Notes under the pieces: generated by a model
Database searches by the model: none
The model's input: the letters and a program-made list of their open reading frames with translations, nothing else
Told to the model about the DNA's origin: nothing
Position numbers and translations under genes: made by a program
Assembly: GCA_029204225.1 (NCBI GenBank)
Contig: CM055096.1
Location: 42,810,901 to 42,874,900 of the forward strand
Length of the DNA: 64,000 nucleotides
From: Diphasiastrum complanatum
Lineage: Eukaryota; Streptophyta; Lycopodiopsida; Lycopodiales; Lycopodiaceae
Direction of reading: 5' to 3'
In this document: positions 35,809-47,062 of the stretch, one piece after another
How the letters are laid out: each line of letters opens with the position of its first letter
Numbering within the stretch: position 1 is the first letter of the stretch

Positions 35809-35875
35809 TATAATTGGACTTTGGAGCACTTGCATGGTGTTGACTGCTATAATGCAAGAATAGGAGGTCAATTGC
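35809..35875. repeat. Short dispersed repeat shared with 43857-43915
   Basis: CTATAATTGGAC, GGAGCAC.TGCATGGTG and AATAGGAGGTCAAT occur in the same order and spacing class at both places; copy here carries an extra ~12 bp. It directly abuts the truncated end of copia family A copy 2. Confidence 0.6.
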
Positions 35876-37035
35876 TTATATTTTGATTGTGAGGGTTCTT
35901 GGCACTGTAAGACATATAGGATTTGAAACAGCCGGTATGTCTAGTCACGTGCTGAGTGGCTCCAGAATTGAGAAACCAGAAGCTATCGTCTGAAGCTTCC
36001 TGATGGTTTGTCATGGATGCATCATGATGTGTTTCTTGATTGGGTTGAGGTGCTTCTGTGGCTATATTTTCCATCTGATTCAATTGCCCTTCACTATTCT
36101 TGCTTGTATTATGCGACAATCTTGGATTTCGTGGTTAATTTGTTTGTAGTATATGTAGAACAACTTCTTCTTAATTGGTGAATTCGACTGCTCTCGACTT
36201 TGTGTTGGTTTTCGATTCAGCTTCAGTTGTTTTAAGCCTTTCTTCTTTTGCTTACTCGAGCTCTTGTTTGTGTATAGGGAATGAGAGTTGATTGTCAAGA
36301 AACTGGATGATCTATTCTTTCGAGTATCTTCTTGTAGCAACATTGTGATGACCTTGATAAAGTCAATTTTGGGTGTGTGGTGATGACCATCATCCAATTG
36401 TCATATGAACTTGGAGAGTTTGAAAGCAGTGTCATTATTGTGTCTTGATTGTCTATGACTGATTCAACAATGACCATTGGTTGTAGCAGGTTCTTGAACC
36501 GATTGATGTAATTCTATGGCGAATCACCATTTGTCATCTTGAGCGAGAAGAATCTCCTTTTGAGGTGTAGCTTAAAAGCTTTGTCCCGCACATCGTGTAG
36601 TGTGCTCAAGATGTCCCATACTTCTTTTGAGGTATGAGCTTCAGACACATGGCCGATTTGTGTGTCTGAGAGTTGAGGATGATCAATGCAAAAGTTTTGC
36701 CATCCTTGAGCTTCCATTGGGAGATTGTTGTGTCGTCTACTTTGAGTCTTGCCTCTATACTTGTGACAACATCATGCAACTTGTTAGCCATTAGCACGAC
36801 TTTCATCTTAAATTTCCATAGATGGTAAATGGATCCATCAAGCTTGTCCACGATGGGACCTGCCTTGCTTTGAGAATCCAATTGAAAGTTATATTAGGTG
36901 ATAGTGATTATTATCAGGGACTTAAGAAAGAAATTCTAGTGCTAATTACAGAAAAAAAAAACTATTATCCTATCGATTGATAGGATTGTGCTCTATGGGA
37001 AGCTTATTGAGCTATAAAAATAGCTCTGATAACCT
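35868..37035 (-). mobile_element. copia family A, copy 2: PBS, gag and protease start
   Basis: Minus-strand order: PBS-like TATCAGAGC (37030s, with a mutated TGGT), gag from 36881 (PIVDKLDGSIYHLWKFKMK, VLMANKLHDVV, QWKLKDGKTFALIILN), several frame breaks, LTLSRSSQCCYKK and KQKKKGLKQLK tail, zinc-knuckle remnant YKQINHEIQDCRI, then protease SFWFLNSGATQHVTRH. The catalytic Asp of DSG is Asn here. Very similar in order and wording to the copy at 1-1861. Confidence 0.82.
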
Positions 37036-37039
37036 GCTC

Positions 37040-37690
37040 TGAAAAACATGCTAAGCTAGCAGATAAAATAGGGGTTCCCACCAAAATTTGTTTTCAAATT
37101 GGGTCCTCCAATTAATGAATGGGTTTCCTCCACTTTTTAAATGCTTAGGTTAGAATAGCCAATAGGAATTGAGGTGCCTAGATCCTCAATCCACTATATT
37201 AGTGGTTAATTCGAATCCTTGTACATGTTCTCTCTTCATTTCAATACAAGCAGGTTGCCCCTCTTATGGAATGGATGTAGAATGTCCTTGCTCTCTATCT
37301 CTTTTCCTCCATCTCTCATGCCTTCTTTGTGTTTGCTAATTGTTGGATTTGATACTTATTGGGATTCTATTTCTTATGTTTTTTGTGAGAGAGAAAGGGA
37401 GAGAGAGAGAAGAATAAGCTTCTATTAATGTGGATCTAGTGTTAATGGATGTAGGGTTAATGCTTAGTGTTAATGGATCTTAGTGTTAGATTTGAATCTT
37501 ATGCACATGCTGGAATTTGGAATATGTTATTGCTCTCATGGAAACGAACCTACGTGTGACAACTAACTTCATCTCTTTGATGCTTGTGTGCTTGGATCTT
37601 GGGTTGAGGGTAGGATAGGAAATAGCCCACTACAACTTAGAATTTCCTTGATGCGGTAACTTCAACTTTTCTTTGATTGCCTTGGTCTTA
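37040..37690. other. Possible LTR remnant, no gene
   Basis: CCAAT at 37159-37163, a short GA tract at 37386-37410, the repeated phrase GTGTTAATGGAT (37438-37485) and an end AATAGCCCACTACAAC (37620-37640) recall the LTR candidate at 44948-45475, which ends CTAGGCCGCTACAA. Similarity is weak. Confidence 0.35.
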
Positions 37691-37699
37691 TATAGTGAG

Positions 37700-38820
37700 G
37701 ACTAGATCACCTGATCGAAGATCTTTCTTGTGTGACCGGCTATCATGCCATGCTTTGCGTCGTGCTTTCTCAGTTGTCAATGCATGCACAACCAATAAGT
37801 GTGTCTCGCAAAACTTTGTAGGCATCATGGCATAGTTGTAGAGATTTGGATTCATCAAGGCGTTGTACAGTGACTCTCAATGAAGGTACCAAAAACTTCA
37901 CTGGCATTACAACATCCTGACCATAAACCAGTTGGATTGATGTTTGATCAGTGCTTACTTTAGTAGCATGCAACTTAAATCAAATCTACTAGTTTCAATT
38001 GTTTTTGGGATAACGCTACACAAGATCTTATTGGATGATTCTGCTTGCCCATTACCTCGAGGATAATAAAGTGTGCTGCTGAATATATGGATCACGAAAA
38101 ATTCCTCTAATAGGACTTTGATGGTCTCATTGATGAAATGGCTTATGTGATCACTGACTATCTCCACCGGGCATCCGAAGCGCACAATAATATTTTCGTA
38201 TAGGAATTTGGCAATGGTTCATGCATCAGCAATTCGCACGACCTTGGCTTCTACCCATTTGGTGAGATAATATGTAGCCACGATGATGTATCGGGCTTGT
38301 GAACTTATTGCAGCTAGGTGGATCCCCACTTATTGATTGGTTTTTGAGCTAGCACCGGATGCAATAGATCATAATTCAATCCTGTTGGTCTTCTAGGTCA
38401 TTGGCATACATCAAATTTTCTCAAGTTTTCTTCCATATCCTTATGAATCGTTGGCCACCAGCATCCTGATTGCCAGATCTTATGAATTGTAATGTTTGAT
38501 GCAAAATGACCTTCACCCATGCCTTCATGTAAAATCGAAATAATCTAGGCGGCTTCATGTGGAAGACTACATATTCGAAGGATCCTATCTTATCCTCTTC
38601 GATACAATTGGCCAACAATCAATCGATAAGGTCTAGCCTTTACAACCATCTTCCATTGTTCGGCCTTTGGTAATGATTGATCTGGTTGGCCCCCCATTAG
38701 ATATTCAACTATGTCAGTGGCCCATTCTAGTACTGTATCTATAACGATCACCAAGTGAAGATCTTCAAGAATCCTGTCACATGCAAACCAAAAGGACACC
38801 TGTGGAGCATGAACCATCCA
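37700..38820 (-). pseudogene. Ty3/gypsy integrase, degenerate (family E)
   Basis: Minus strand: QPDQSLPKAEQWKMVVKARP and YRLIVGQLYRRG (38817-38590, end of RNase H and start of integrase), FHMKPPRLFRFYMK and HQTLQFIRSGNQDAGGQRFI (degenerate HHCC zinc domain), then FGCPVEIVSDHISHFINET with the second Asp, YYPRGNGQAESSNKIL with the Glu (38185-37955), and ATKVSTDQTSIQLVYGQDVV, MPVKFLVPSLR (37973-37770). Several frame breaks. It differs from the family F fragment to its right. Confidence 0.8.
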
Positions 38821-39193
38821 ACCAATATGGAGAGGCTTGTCAATACCCTAACCAATCCACCCCCTAGCCACAATGAAGAACACAAGAGAGGAGAGGAGAA
38901 ACTGGCTCAAGAAACAGAATTTCCAATAGCGAGATGGGCAAGTTTCCATAGGATATATTCTCTCCAAGAGGAGAGAAAATTCTCCTTAATTACAAAAGTA
39001 CTTTAGAGACTGGTGATCTGTATACACTATAAATTGACTACCATAAAGGTAATGCCTCCAAGTTTTAAGTGCATGTATCACAACAAATAACTCTTTCTCC
39101 TGAGTTGTATAACGCAACTGAGGCCCCGTGAGTTTCTTGCTTTCAAATGCTATCGGCCTATCATCATGTAGAAGAACTGCCCCTCTCGCTGAA

Positions 39194-39925
39194 TCATCGC
39201 ATCAGTTCGCACGACGTAAGATATATATCAGGATTCGCGATCTGTAAAACAGGAGTTGAAGCAACCATTTGCTTGAGTTTCTCAAAGCATTGGTTCAATT
39301 TCCACTCAGTAGGCTCACTAGGTTGACCTCTCTTTTTCTTTTTATTAACTTCGCCTTTAGTCAAATTGTTTAAAGGTGCTCCATTTTTTGCATAATGCTC
39401 AATTGACTTACGATAGAAAACTGTAAAACCAAGAAAAGATTTAATTTCTTTAACCGTCTTCGGTATTGGCCACTCAAGCACTGTCTTGACCTTACTCTCG
39501 TCAATCTCCAACCCACTGCGGGTGATCTTATGACCGAGGTACAATAACTCATGCTTAAAAAACTCACATTTAGATTCTTTAGGATAAAATTTATCTCATT
39601 TGAGAATATCTAAGATAGTCTTAAGATGGCTCAAATGCTCCTTAAGTTTCCTACTATAGATGAGAATATCATCTAAGAATACAACCACATACTTCCCTAG
39701 ATATGGACGAAAAAAGTCATTCACCATCTGCTGGAACATGGCCGGTGCATTTGTCAACCCAAAAGGAAGCACGAGAAATTGATAATGACTGAATCTTGTC
39801 CGAAACCCAGTCTTTTGCACATCATCCGGATGAATCCTAATTTGATGATATCCGGTTCTAAGATCTATCTTTGTGAAGTATTTAGCTCCACTTAATTGAT
39901 CTACCAGATCATCCATATGAGGCAA
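39194..39925 (-). pseudogene. gypsy reverse transcriptase
   Basis: [80 protein letters not shown] (catalytic DD), then after a frame break LGHKITRSGLEIDESKVKTV, FLGFTVFYRKSIEHYAKNGA and FEKLKQMVASTPVLQIANPD. Confidence 0.88.
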
Positions 39926-40119
39926 AGTCTTATGGTCTACTGATCTCGACGATGGTATTCCATGAGGTAATTCTATTGGAAATACATCTTTAAATTCGAC
40001 AGTATCTTATTCTTCTCAATTTGCTCCTGATCTAAGTCTACAAAGTTAAGAATCTTTGGCAATTCACAACTACTTAGATGCATTTAAGATAAATCCAAAA
40101 TTGGCTTAGCAAATAACAA

Positions 40120-40740
40120 CTAAGCTTCATATTGTGAATAAAAAATTTCCATTACATTAGCAAATGAACTCATCTCAAATGGATGTACAAATTTGTCCCC
40201 AAATAATGTAACTATTTCTTTACCCTCCTGAAAAGAGAGAACATGCTTCTCAAAATCTATCTTAGGATGCTTATTAAATAACCACTCGTATCCTAGAATT
40301 ATGTCTGTATGTGCTATATCTAAAACATGGAAATCGATTAACTCTCTATAATTTTGGATCCAAACTGGGAGTCTTGGAACTTTAACATCCCACGTCTCCA
40401 ACTCCACACCTGAAGCTAGATATACTCGATATCTATGGTTACTGGCTTTAGTTTTGAGGCCGAGTTTCTGCACAAGGCCATAGTTAAGGAGATTATGAGT
40501 AGATCCACTGTCCACTAAATTACTAACTTCTTGTCCTTTAACAGTGTCTTTCAAACAAAATAAATCATTTGGCAAGAATGAAGTAGTACTAAAAGAACAA
40601 TCGCACTCACAATTAACTTTATTAGTTTCCAGCTTGAGATTTTCTTTACCTGGCATCTCAATCACTTGAGCTGTGTCTTTCTTTTGTCCTGGACAAAATT
40701 TCATAACGTGTCCAGGCTGACTACAATGGAAACACACATT
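40120..40740 (-). pseudogene. gypsy zinc knuckle and retropepsin-like protease
   Basis: 205 residues: MCFHCSQPGHVMKFCPG (CCHC knuckle), CLKDTVKGQEVSNLVDSGST (active-site DSGS), LLNYGLVQKLGLKTK, GVELETWDVKVPRLPVWIQN, VLDIAHTDIILGYEWLFNKH. The protease domain itself looks intact, but gag is missing upstream and the frame stops before RT. Confidence 0.85.
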
Positions 40741-40799
40741 GGTCCTTCTTGTCTTTTTGTTGGCTAATTCTGACGAATCCCCAAGATACTCGGCCAGAG

Positions 40800-41007
40800 C
40801 TATCCAAGAGCACCTCTCACCTTAGACTGAGGAGGTCTCTGAGAAGATGAGACGAATGAAGACTAAGAGCCGAGAAGTACTAGTTAAGAATGACAAGCAA
40901 AAACTGGTAAGCCTCATGGTGAATCCCGAAAGATGGAATGACATGATGAGCTAGTATTTCTAGGCAAAGTAATAAATGCAAGTAGACCCCTCTTAAAAAA
41001 AGTAGAG
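40800..41007. other. Remnant of gypsy gag side
   Basis: About 200 bp left of a gypsy gag tail plus unassigned DNA; no motif beyond the zinc knuckle was legible. Confidence 0.3.
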
Positions 41008-41757
41008 TGAGCCACCTTTTGATGGTGACATCCAGTGGAGAGCATAATTCCACTTGTAATTTGTGTAATGTGGAAATGCCACTAGGATGCCACCTAAGAA
41101 GTTCTCTTGCTTATTTAAGAGACTCCCCCTCTATAGAAGGGAAGCTTTTGTAAATGTATTAACTCCATGCTGAAATGAGATTATCTTCCATGAGTTTTTG
41201 ATGCATTCTTGAGCTCCTTGATCATTCTTGTTTCTTGAGTGATGCATTAATGATCTTGCCCTTCCATTTCCTTTGTGCGTGGTTGTGGATCGTGGATTAG
41301 ATTTTTTGTTTTCTTGTGGATTAATGTACATTTCAGCATTTAGGTAAACTAAATAGGCTGGATTTGTGATGTAAATTTTGCATAATCTCTTACAATCCGG
41401 TTCTTGATGTTTTTGGACTGTCCAAGAATCAAGAAATTAGTGTTTCTTGATCCTTGGACTATCAAAATGTCGTTTAGTCTTTAATTTATTGTTTCTTGTT
41501 TTGTAGAATGTATGGTAGCTTAGTTTTAGTTGGTAAGGATCTGTTTCAATCTCATTTTTACAAAAAAGTAGAAGTAGAACCATGGTTTGTTCACCTGGAT
41601 TGTATGCTGATCTACAGGTTGAACATTTTGATTACATGTTTGGTTGTGAATGCATGTGATACATTTCAAGAGTGACCCTCTTGAGTCATCCTCTGACAGG
41701 CATGACATTTGCTACATCATTATCAGTCCCTTTCTGCCTGATTTTTGGGCCTTTAAA
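41008..41757. repeat. Dispersed ~750-bp repeat, copy 1 (solo-LTR-like)
   Basis: Direct match with 50839-51597: GTGGTGACCT or ATGGTGACAT, ATAATTCCACTTGTAAT, GCCACTAGGATGCCACCTAA, TCTTGCTTATTTAAGAG, GAGCTCCTTGATCAT or AAGCTCCTTGATCAT, TTCTTGAGTGATGC, CCTTCCAT, GTGGATTAGATTT, GTCCAAGAATCAAGAA, CCTCTGA.AGGCA and TCTGCCTGAT. TATTTAAG may be a TATA box. Length, lack of genes and single-block form fit a solo LTR. Confidence 0.7.
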
Positions 41758-42369
41758 CAAGAACGTTCACATCCAAGAAATGCCCAATGTAGCCTGGTAA
41801 CAGGCAGAACACTAGCATAAGTTGTAAGCAGAGGTAAAGAAAATGAGACATTAGTAGACAGAATCTATAGACATGGAATCTGTCTACATTTGGACCCGTT
41901 GCTACTTGAAACCAACAATAGATTCATCCAAAACCTGCTGCAACAGCTAGCTCCGTAAGCCAATTACACACATTGTCTAAATCCGTGCTGAAACAACACA
42001 ACCCTGTGATTGTTCTTGCTAGACAATTATCAAACTGCAATAAAACAAAACCTGCCCACTCTCCACGATCTACAAACCCACGACCCTAATCAGAAACCAC
42101 CTTCCAACCGACCACAAACTCCCTCCTTTTGCATCTACACACACCTCTTTCTCCATTCTGATCCACACAAACCATTCATCCCCTCCTTCATCCCTTCACA
42201 ACCATCTCCTCCATCGCTCCCTCACTGACAAGCTTCTTTCATCCCATTTGTTTCCCTTCAGACTCCATCTTAGTCGAGGCCCTTCGTTCTCATCTCAGCC
42301 GAGCCCCTTCATTTCCATCTCCACCGAGGGGCACTTCAATTTTTTTTTTTTATATCAAATTTCTACCGA
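41758..42369. other. Unassigned region leading into minisatellite
   Basis: No gene recognised. 42040-42240 is C-rich and free of G on the plus strand (CCACAAACTCCCTCC...), a pronounced purine/pyrimidine strand bias. Confidence 0.4.
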
Positions 42370-43040
42370 GCCCTGCAGACGGCATCTCGACCGAGCCTTG
42401 TAGACGACATCTTGACCGAGCCTTACAGACGCCATCTCGACCGAGCTCTGCAGACGCGATCTTGACCGAGCCCTGTAGATGGCATCTCAAGTGAACCCTA
42501 CAGACGACATCTTAACCAAGCCCTACAGACGCCATCTCGATCGAGTTCTATAGACGCCATCTCAACGGAGTCCTGCAGAAGCCATCTTGACCGAGTCTAA
42601 GACTCAAATCTCGACTGAGTCTGAGACTAAAATCTCGACTGAGTCGCAATAAACGTCAAATCTTGACCGAGTCACAAAATGTCAAATCTCGACCAAGTCG
42701 CAAAACGTCAAATCTCGACCAAGTCAAAAAAATTGTCAAATCTCGACCGAGTCATCAAAACGTCAGATCTCGACCAATACGAAAAAACCATCCGCCTCTG
42801 GTCATGATCTCGACTGAGTCCTCTGGTCATGTTCTCGACCAATTCCTCTGGTCAAAATCTCGACCGAGTCTCTGGGTCAGATCTCGACCGAGTCTCTAGG
42901 TCAGTTCTCGACTGAGTCAATTGGATCAAATCTCGACCGGATCATTTCAATAGCATCTCGACCGGGCCGGATCAACGCCAAATTTTAAAATTTTCGACCG
43001 AGACTTCTGATTTCAATTTCAACTGAATCATCATTTCGAC
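42370..43040. repeat. Degenerate minisatellite, 25-bp unit with core CTCGACCGAG
   Basis: From about 42380 to 42605 nine units of 25 bp follow the pattern CATCTCGACCGAGCC..GTAGACG. The array then changes into a 22-27 bp variant with the same core (ATCTCGACCGAGTC) up to about 43040. The core is an imperfect palindrome. Unit length is not a multiple of three and stops occur, so it is not coding. Confidence 0.85.
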
Positions 43041-43246
43041 CGAGCCTAAGAGCTCAAAAGAAAAAAAAAAACATATACACCAAAAAGTTTCCAAAAAAAA
43101 AAACTTATACCAATAGAAAGCCCTTCTGATACTAAGTCTCCCCCTTGACTTACCTACTAATATAAAAAAAAAAACCCTAAAAAATAAAAAACTTAAAAAA
43201 AATACCAAAAACTCATACAAAACACAAAAATAAACGACAGTACACA

Positions 43247-43651
43247 ATGGACCAACATACTGATCCTGAAATCCCAGAAGATTATCCTTATGAGATAATC
43301 TCTCCTACAGTTGAACAAATCAGACGTCATAAGTTCTACCGAATGCGATCACAAATCCACGAGCCATCCACAAATCCATTCGAGAGCCATGAACCTGATA
43401 GAGCCGAGTCTTCATGGGCACGAGCCCATTTTCATGGTGTTAAAATATCACACGCTAGAACACACTCGAATGGAGCTTTTGCCACTCACGGAGCTCATCT
43501 TGAGAAAAGAACACCCAAGCTAGATCTACTAAAGTTTGCCGGTAGTCAGACCCTCAACGATTGTTGCAAATCTTTGAGAATGCATGTAATGTGTATGGCA
43601 AAACATCTCCTATGCTATAGTCCAACTGTTTTCCATGACCATGATTGCTAA
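43247..43651 (+). pseudogene. Possible Ty3/gypsy gag N-terminal fragment
   Basis: A 134-codon frame starts MDQHTDPEIPEDYPYEIISP and ends with HLEKRTPKLDLLKFAGSQTL. The P-K-L-D-L-L-K-F-x-G motif resembles the start of the gypsy Gag capsid domain (PK..FPKF.G). The frame fails soon after. It sits just downstream of the minisatellite, in the position a gag would have after a retroelement leader. Confidence 0.4.
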
Positions 43652-44353
43652 AGCACGTGACTAGTTTTTTAACCTCGATCGTAAAGATAAATTAGACTGG
43701 TCAAATTTGAAAGAGTCTTTTTGTTATGTCCATGTCCTATACAAGGGAATCGGAAGATGTGGATAGCCGGTCACTCCAGTTGTATGTGGTTATTAGTTAT
43801 GCTACGTCATTCCGGACGTGGTTGTGTCAAGTAATTAATAATCATATGAGGGCCCAGACCTATAATTGGACATAGGAGCACATGCATGGTGAATGGAATA
43901 GGAGGTCAATATACTTTGGATAAGGATCAAGGATGGATTTTGAAGCAGAGTATCGATCTAGATTCAATCTAGCTAATGCCTATGACCAAATAGAGTTTTG
44001 GATCATTGAAGCATTTCTTTTTGGAGTTTAAGATCAGATTTAAGAGGCTGATTTGTTCAGATCCTCAGTTGAAGTAAGAAAAGTGTAAAGCAATTTTTTT
44101 GTGAGAGTGAAAGCTAGGAATTTTTATCAAGATCTAATTGTGTATCATTCAAGCTTGTGTGCTAGTTTGATAGAGACAAGGCTATAGGCAATCTTGTGAG
44201 CTTTAGGTCTTTTATAGATCTTTAAAATTCATAAATCTTTGTGATTTTAGAAGAGCATTCATGTCATACATGGGTGGTTATTTGTTGGAATCAAGTGAGA
44301 GACTCACTTCCACAAATTATTCCATAGTGAGGATGGAATCACTCCTAGTGTGA
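43652..44353. other. Unassigned region with a short dispersed repeat
   Basis: Holds the 43857-43915 partner of the 35809-35875 repeat. No gene recognised. Confidence 0.4.
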
Positions 44354-44947
44354 GTGATCTATGACCTCTTTGACATAGTTCTAGGAGTTGAGGAAGAGCC
44401 TCAAGCTGCCCAAGAACAAACCAAATACAAGAAGAGAGCAAGATTAGCTGTACATTGCATAAAGTTGAATGTATGCAATGACCTCTTGAAGGAGGTGTCT
44501 TTTTGTGCCTCATCAAAAGAGGCTTGGGATTCATTAAAGAGTATCTATGAATCCAATAGCACTTCAAGAATCCTCATGCTAAGAAATCAAGTCTTTCAAA
44601 GCATGAAAGGAAATGGAGAGAGTGGACAAGAGTATGTCCTTAGGATCAAATCTTTTAACAAGGAATTGAGTGCTATAGGAGAAAAGATCCAAGATCAAGA
44701 GCTAGTACAAATCATATTGAATGGCCTAGGTGATGAGTCCACCAACTTGGTCCAATCATTTGCTATTCAAGAAACTCTTCCGTCCATTGAAAAGTTGCAT
44801 AATGTTCTTGTGGCCGAGGAGAGTAGACTCCTACACCTCAAGACTAGAAGGGCCCAAATTAGAACTCACATGAAAGATGTGAGTGCCCTTTATGCTTTCT
44901 TAGCACCATTAGATTCAATTTGTGTTAATTTAAACGGCTTGGATTAG
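44354..44947 (+). pseudogene. Ty1/copia gag polyprotein (UBN2 domain), plus strand
   Basis: A 197-codon frame: RARLAVHCIKLNVCNDLLKE, ASSKEAWDSLKSIYESNSTS, RILMLRNQVFQSMKGNGESG, YVLRIKSFNKELSAIGEKIQ, LVQIILNGLGDESTNLVQSF and LPSIEKLHNVLVAEESRL. This is the gag-polypeptide of LTR copia type. The real start would be upstream; after residue ~165 the frame loses similarity. No protease or pol follows. Confidence 0.85.
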
Positions 44948-45475
<528 letters not shown>

Positions 45476-45789
45476 TTTTTTGGCATCGTTGTCGGAGAAT
45501 AGATTAGCATTTTCTTGCTTTGTTAGCTTGCATGCGTTCATCTTGTGTTTGTTATTTTCATTTTGTGGAATGGATGTGTGGGGGTAGTATAGTGTGGATT
45601 AGAGGTTAGATTTGTTGTTTTTTCGTGATTTGTTGTTCATATGATATGTGGAGAGAAATTGAGAGGTGGAGCACATCAGATCACAACACCCTATCACTTC
45701 CATAGATCCCAAAAATTCTAAAAATCAGAAAAATTGTGTAGTTTTGAGAAGCTGTCCAAAAAAAGAGCTAAACCAGCCTTACTTTGGGA

Positions 45790-47062
45790 ATCTATGTAGA
45801 ACTTAGTCTACGTGATAGTAATAACTATCAATGACTTAAGAATGAAATAGACTCTATTGTTATAATGAGAAAAATAAAATGATGATTCTATCCATCAATA
45901 GAATTAGGTTATGAAAGAAGCTTCTAATACAAGCAATGTTTTGATATCATGTTGGTATCAGATACCGGGATCAGATAACCTTTGGCTCTGATACTATATT
46001 GGAAAGAATCAAATAATGGAGCCCTGCCCCTCGGTGCATGTACAATTCCTACTGAATTTGAATAAGGACGGTAAGTCGAATGACTTGACTGATTCTACTT
46101 GATTCTAACTTCGAAGTCGTTAGAATCGATAAGGTTGATTACGTAGACAAACACAAAGTCAACAAACTATTAATTGCGAAAGTGACAAACAAATCGGACA
46201 ATTTTATACGAGAGTAGTATCAATATCAGTATCCGATAGAACAATTAAGCATTGTAGCATACATTCATACTGACATAATTATGAACGCAATAAGACAACA
46301 TATTGATTCATAAAGTAATAAATATAAGTCAGCTGAAGTGACGAGCACGAGACAATTGCGGTGATAACTGCATAATCAGAATTAACTCTAGTTTTATATC
46401 AACTTCGATGATTCAAAGATCATTTAATAGCTTGTTCTAACTCTCTATCTGAATCTAATTGATGTAATATATCTACTGTGTCTGTTGATTAATCAAAATG
46501 AATTCTCGTCTCAATGGATTGATACTTGATTGATTCTTAGTTGTACATTTATTGAGACATATATAAAAATGTATATAGATGTTGAGCTATGCTGTCTGAT
46601 GTGGATCTTGGTGGTAATTATGGTTGTCACTATCCAGGTAGTAGGCGGTAGTCGTGGCTATCGCTATTTGAACAAGTGGTGATCATGGCTACTGTCATTG
46701 TCAACAATGTAGAAACTAGCTATTATAGGTGACTATTTTTATTTAATGTGATACCACAAAAGCTAGATAGCTGACAATTTGTCACGTCAAGTCGAAGTCG
46801 GATGAGTTGGAGTTGGATGACAAAGGTTTGAATGTTCAATTTGACAATTGTTCAAATCGAACATTTGAGCGCTTGTCGATAGTTGATAGTCGACACTCAA
46901 AAGTCCTTTGATTGTCTTTGATAGTTTGATTGTGACATAGGTACTTGGTCTGTGATTCTCGTGTATTTCTGTAGACTGTGCGACAATGTGAGTAAATATG
47001 CAACAACATGAATGAATCTAGATTGATTATGGGATTTATGGAGAGAAGGAATATATCCAACA
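45790..47062 (-). mobile_element. copia family A, copy 3: LTR and primer-site region
   Basis: LTR 45997-47062 (1066 bp) ends ATATATCCAACA like the family A LTR at 1862-3062. On its left, GGCTCTGATACTA is a mutated primer site, followed by leader DNA resembling 36890-37020 (ATAGTAATAACTATCA, GACTTAAGAA, TGGTATCAGATA duplication). No gag follows, so the copy is cut at about 45790. Confidence 0.7.

Larger units (their letters stand above)
39008..40790 (-). mobile_element. Ty3/gypsy fragment, family F copy 2
   Basis: Minus-strand order: zinc knuckle and protease (40790-40120), short linker with a deletion junction near 39925-39960, RT (39925-39194) and the first part of RNase H (39193-39008) up to VYTDHQSLKYF, where it is cut next to an unrelated 240-bp piece (38760-39007). 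It matches copy 1 (19962-21840) closely and carries the protease active site lost there. Confidence 0.88.

Noticed and set aside
41131-41331. Minus-strand frame MYINPQENKKSNPRS...
   Set aside because: It lies inside a repeat present twice in the window; the other copy does not conserve the frame.
42370-43040. CRISPR-like array
   Set aside because: Units are degenerate, without unique spacers of constant size, and the setting is a plant nuclear genome; it is a minisatellite.
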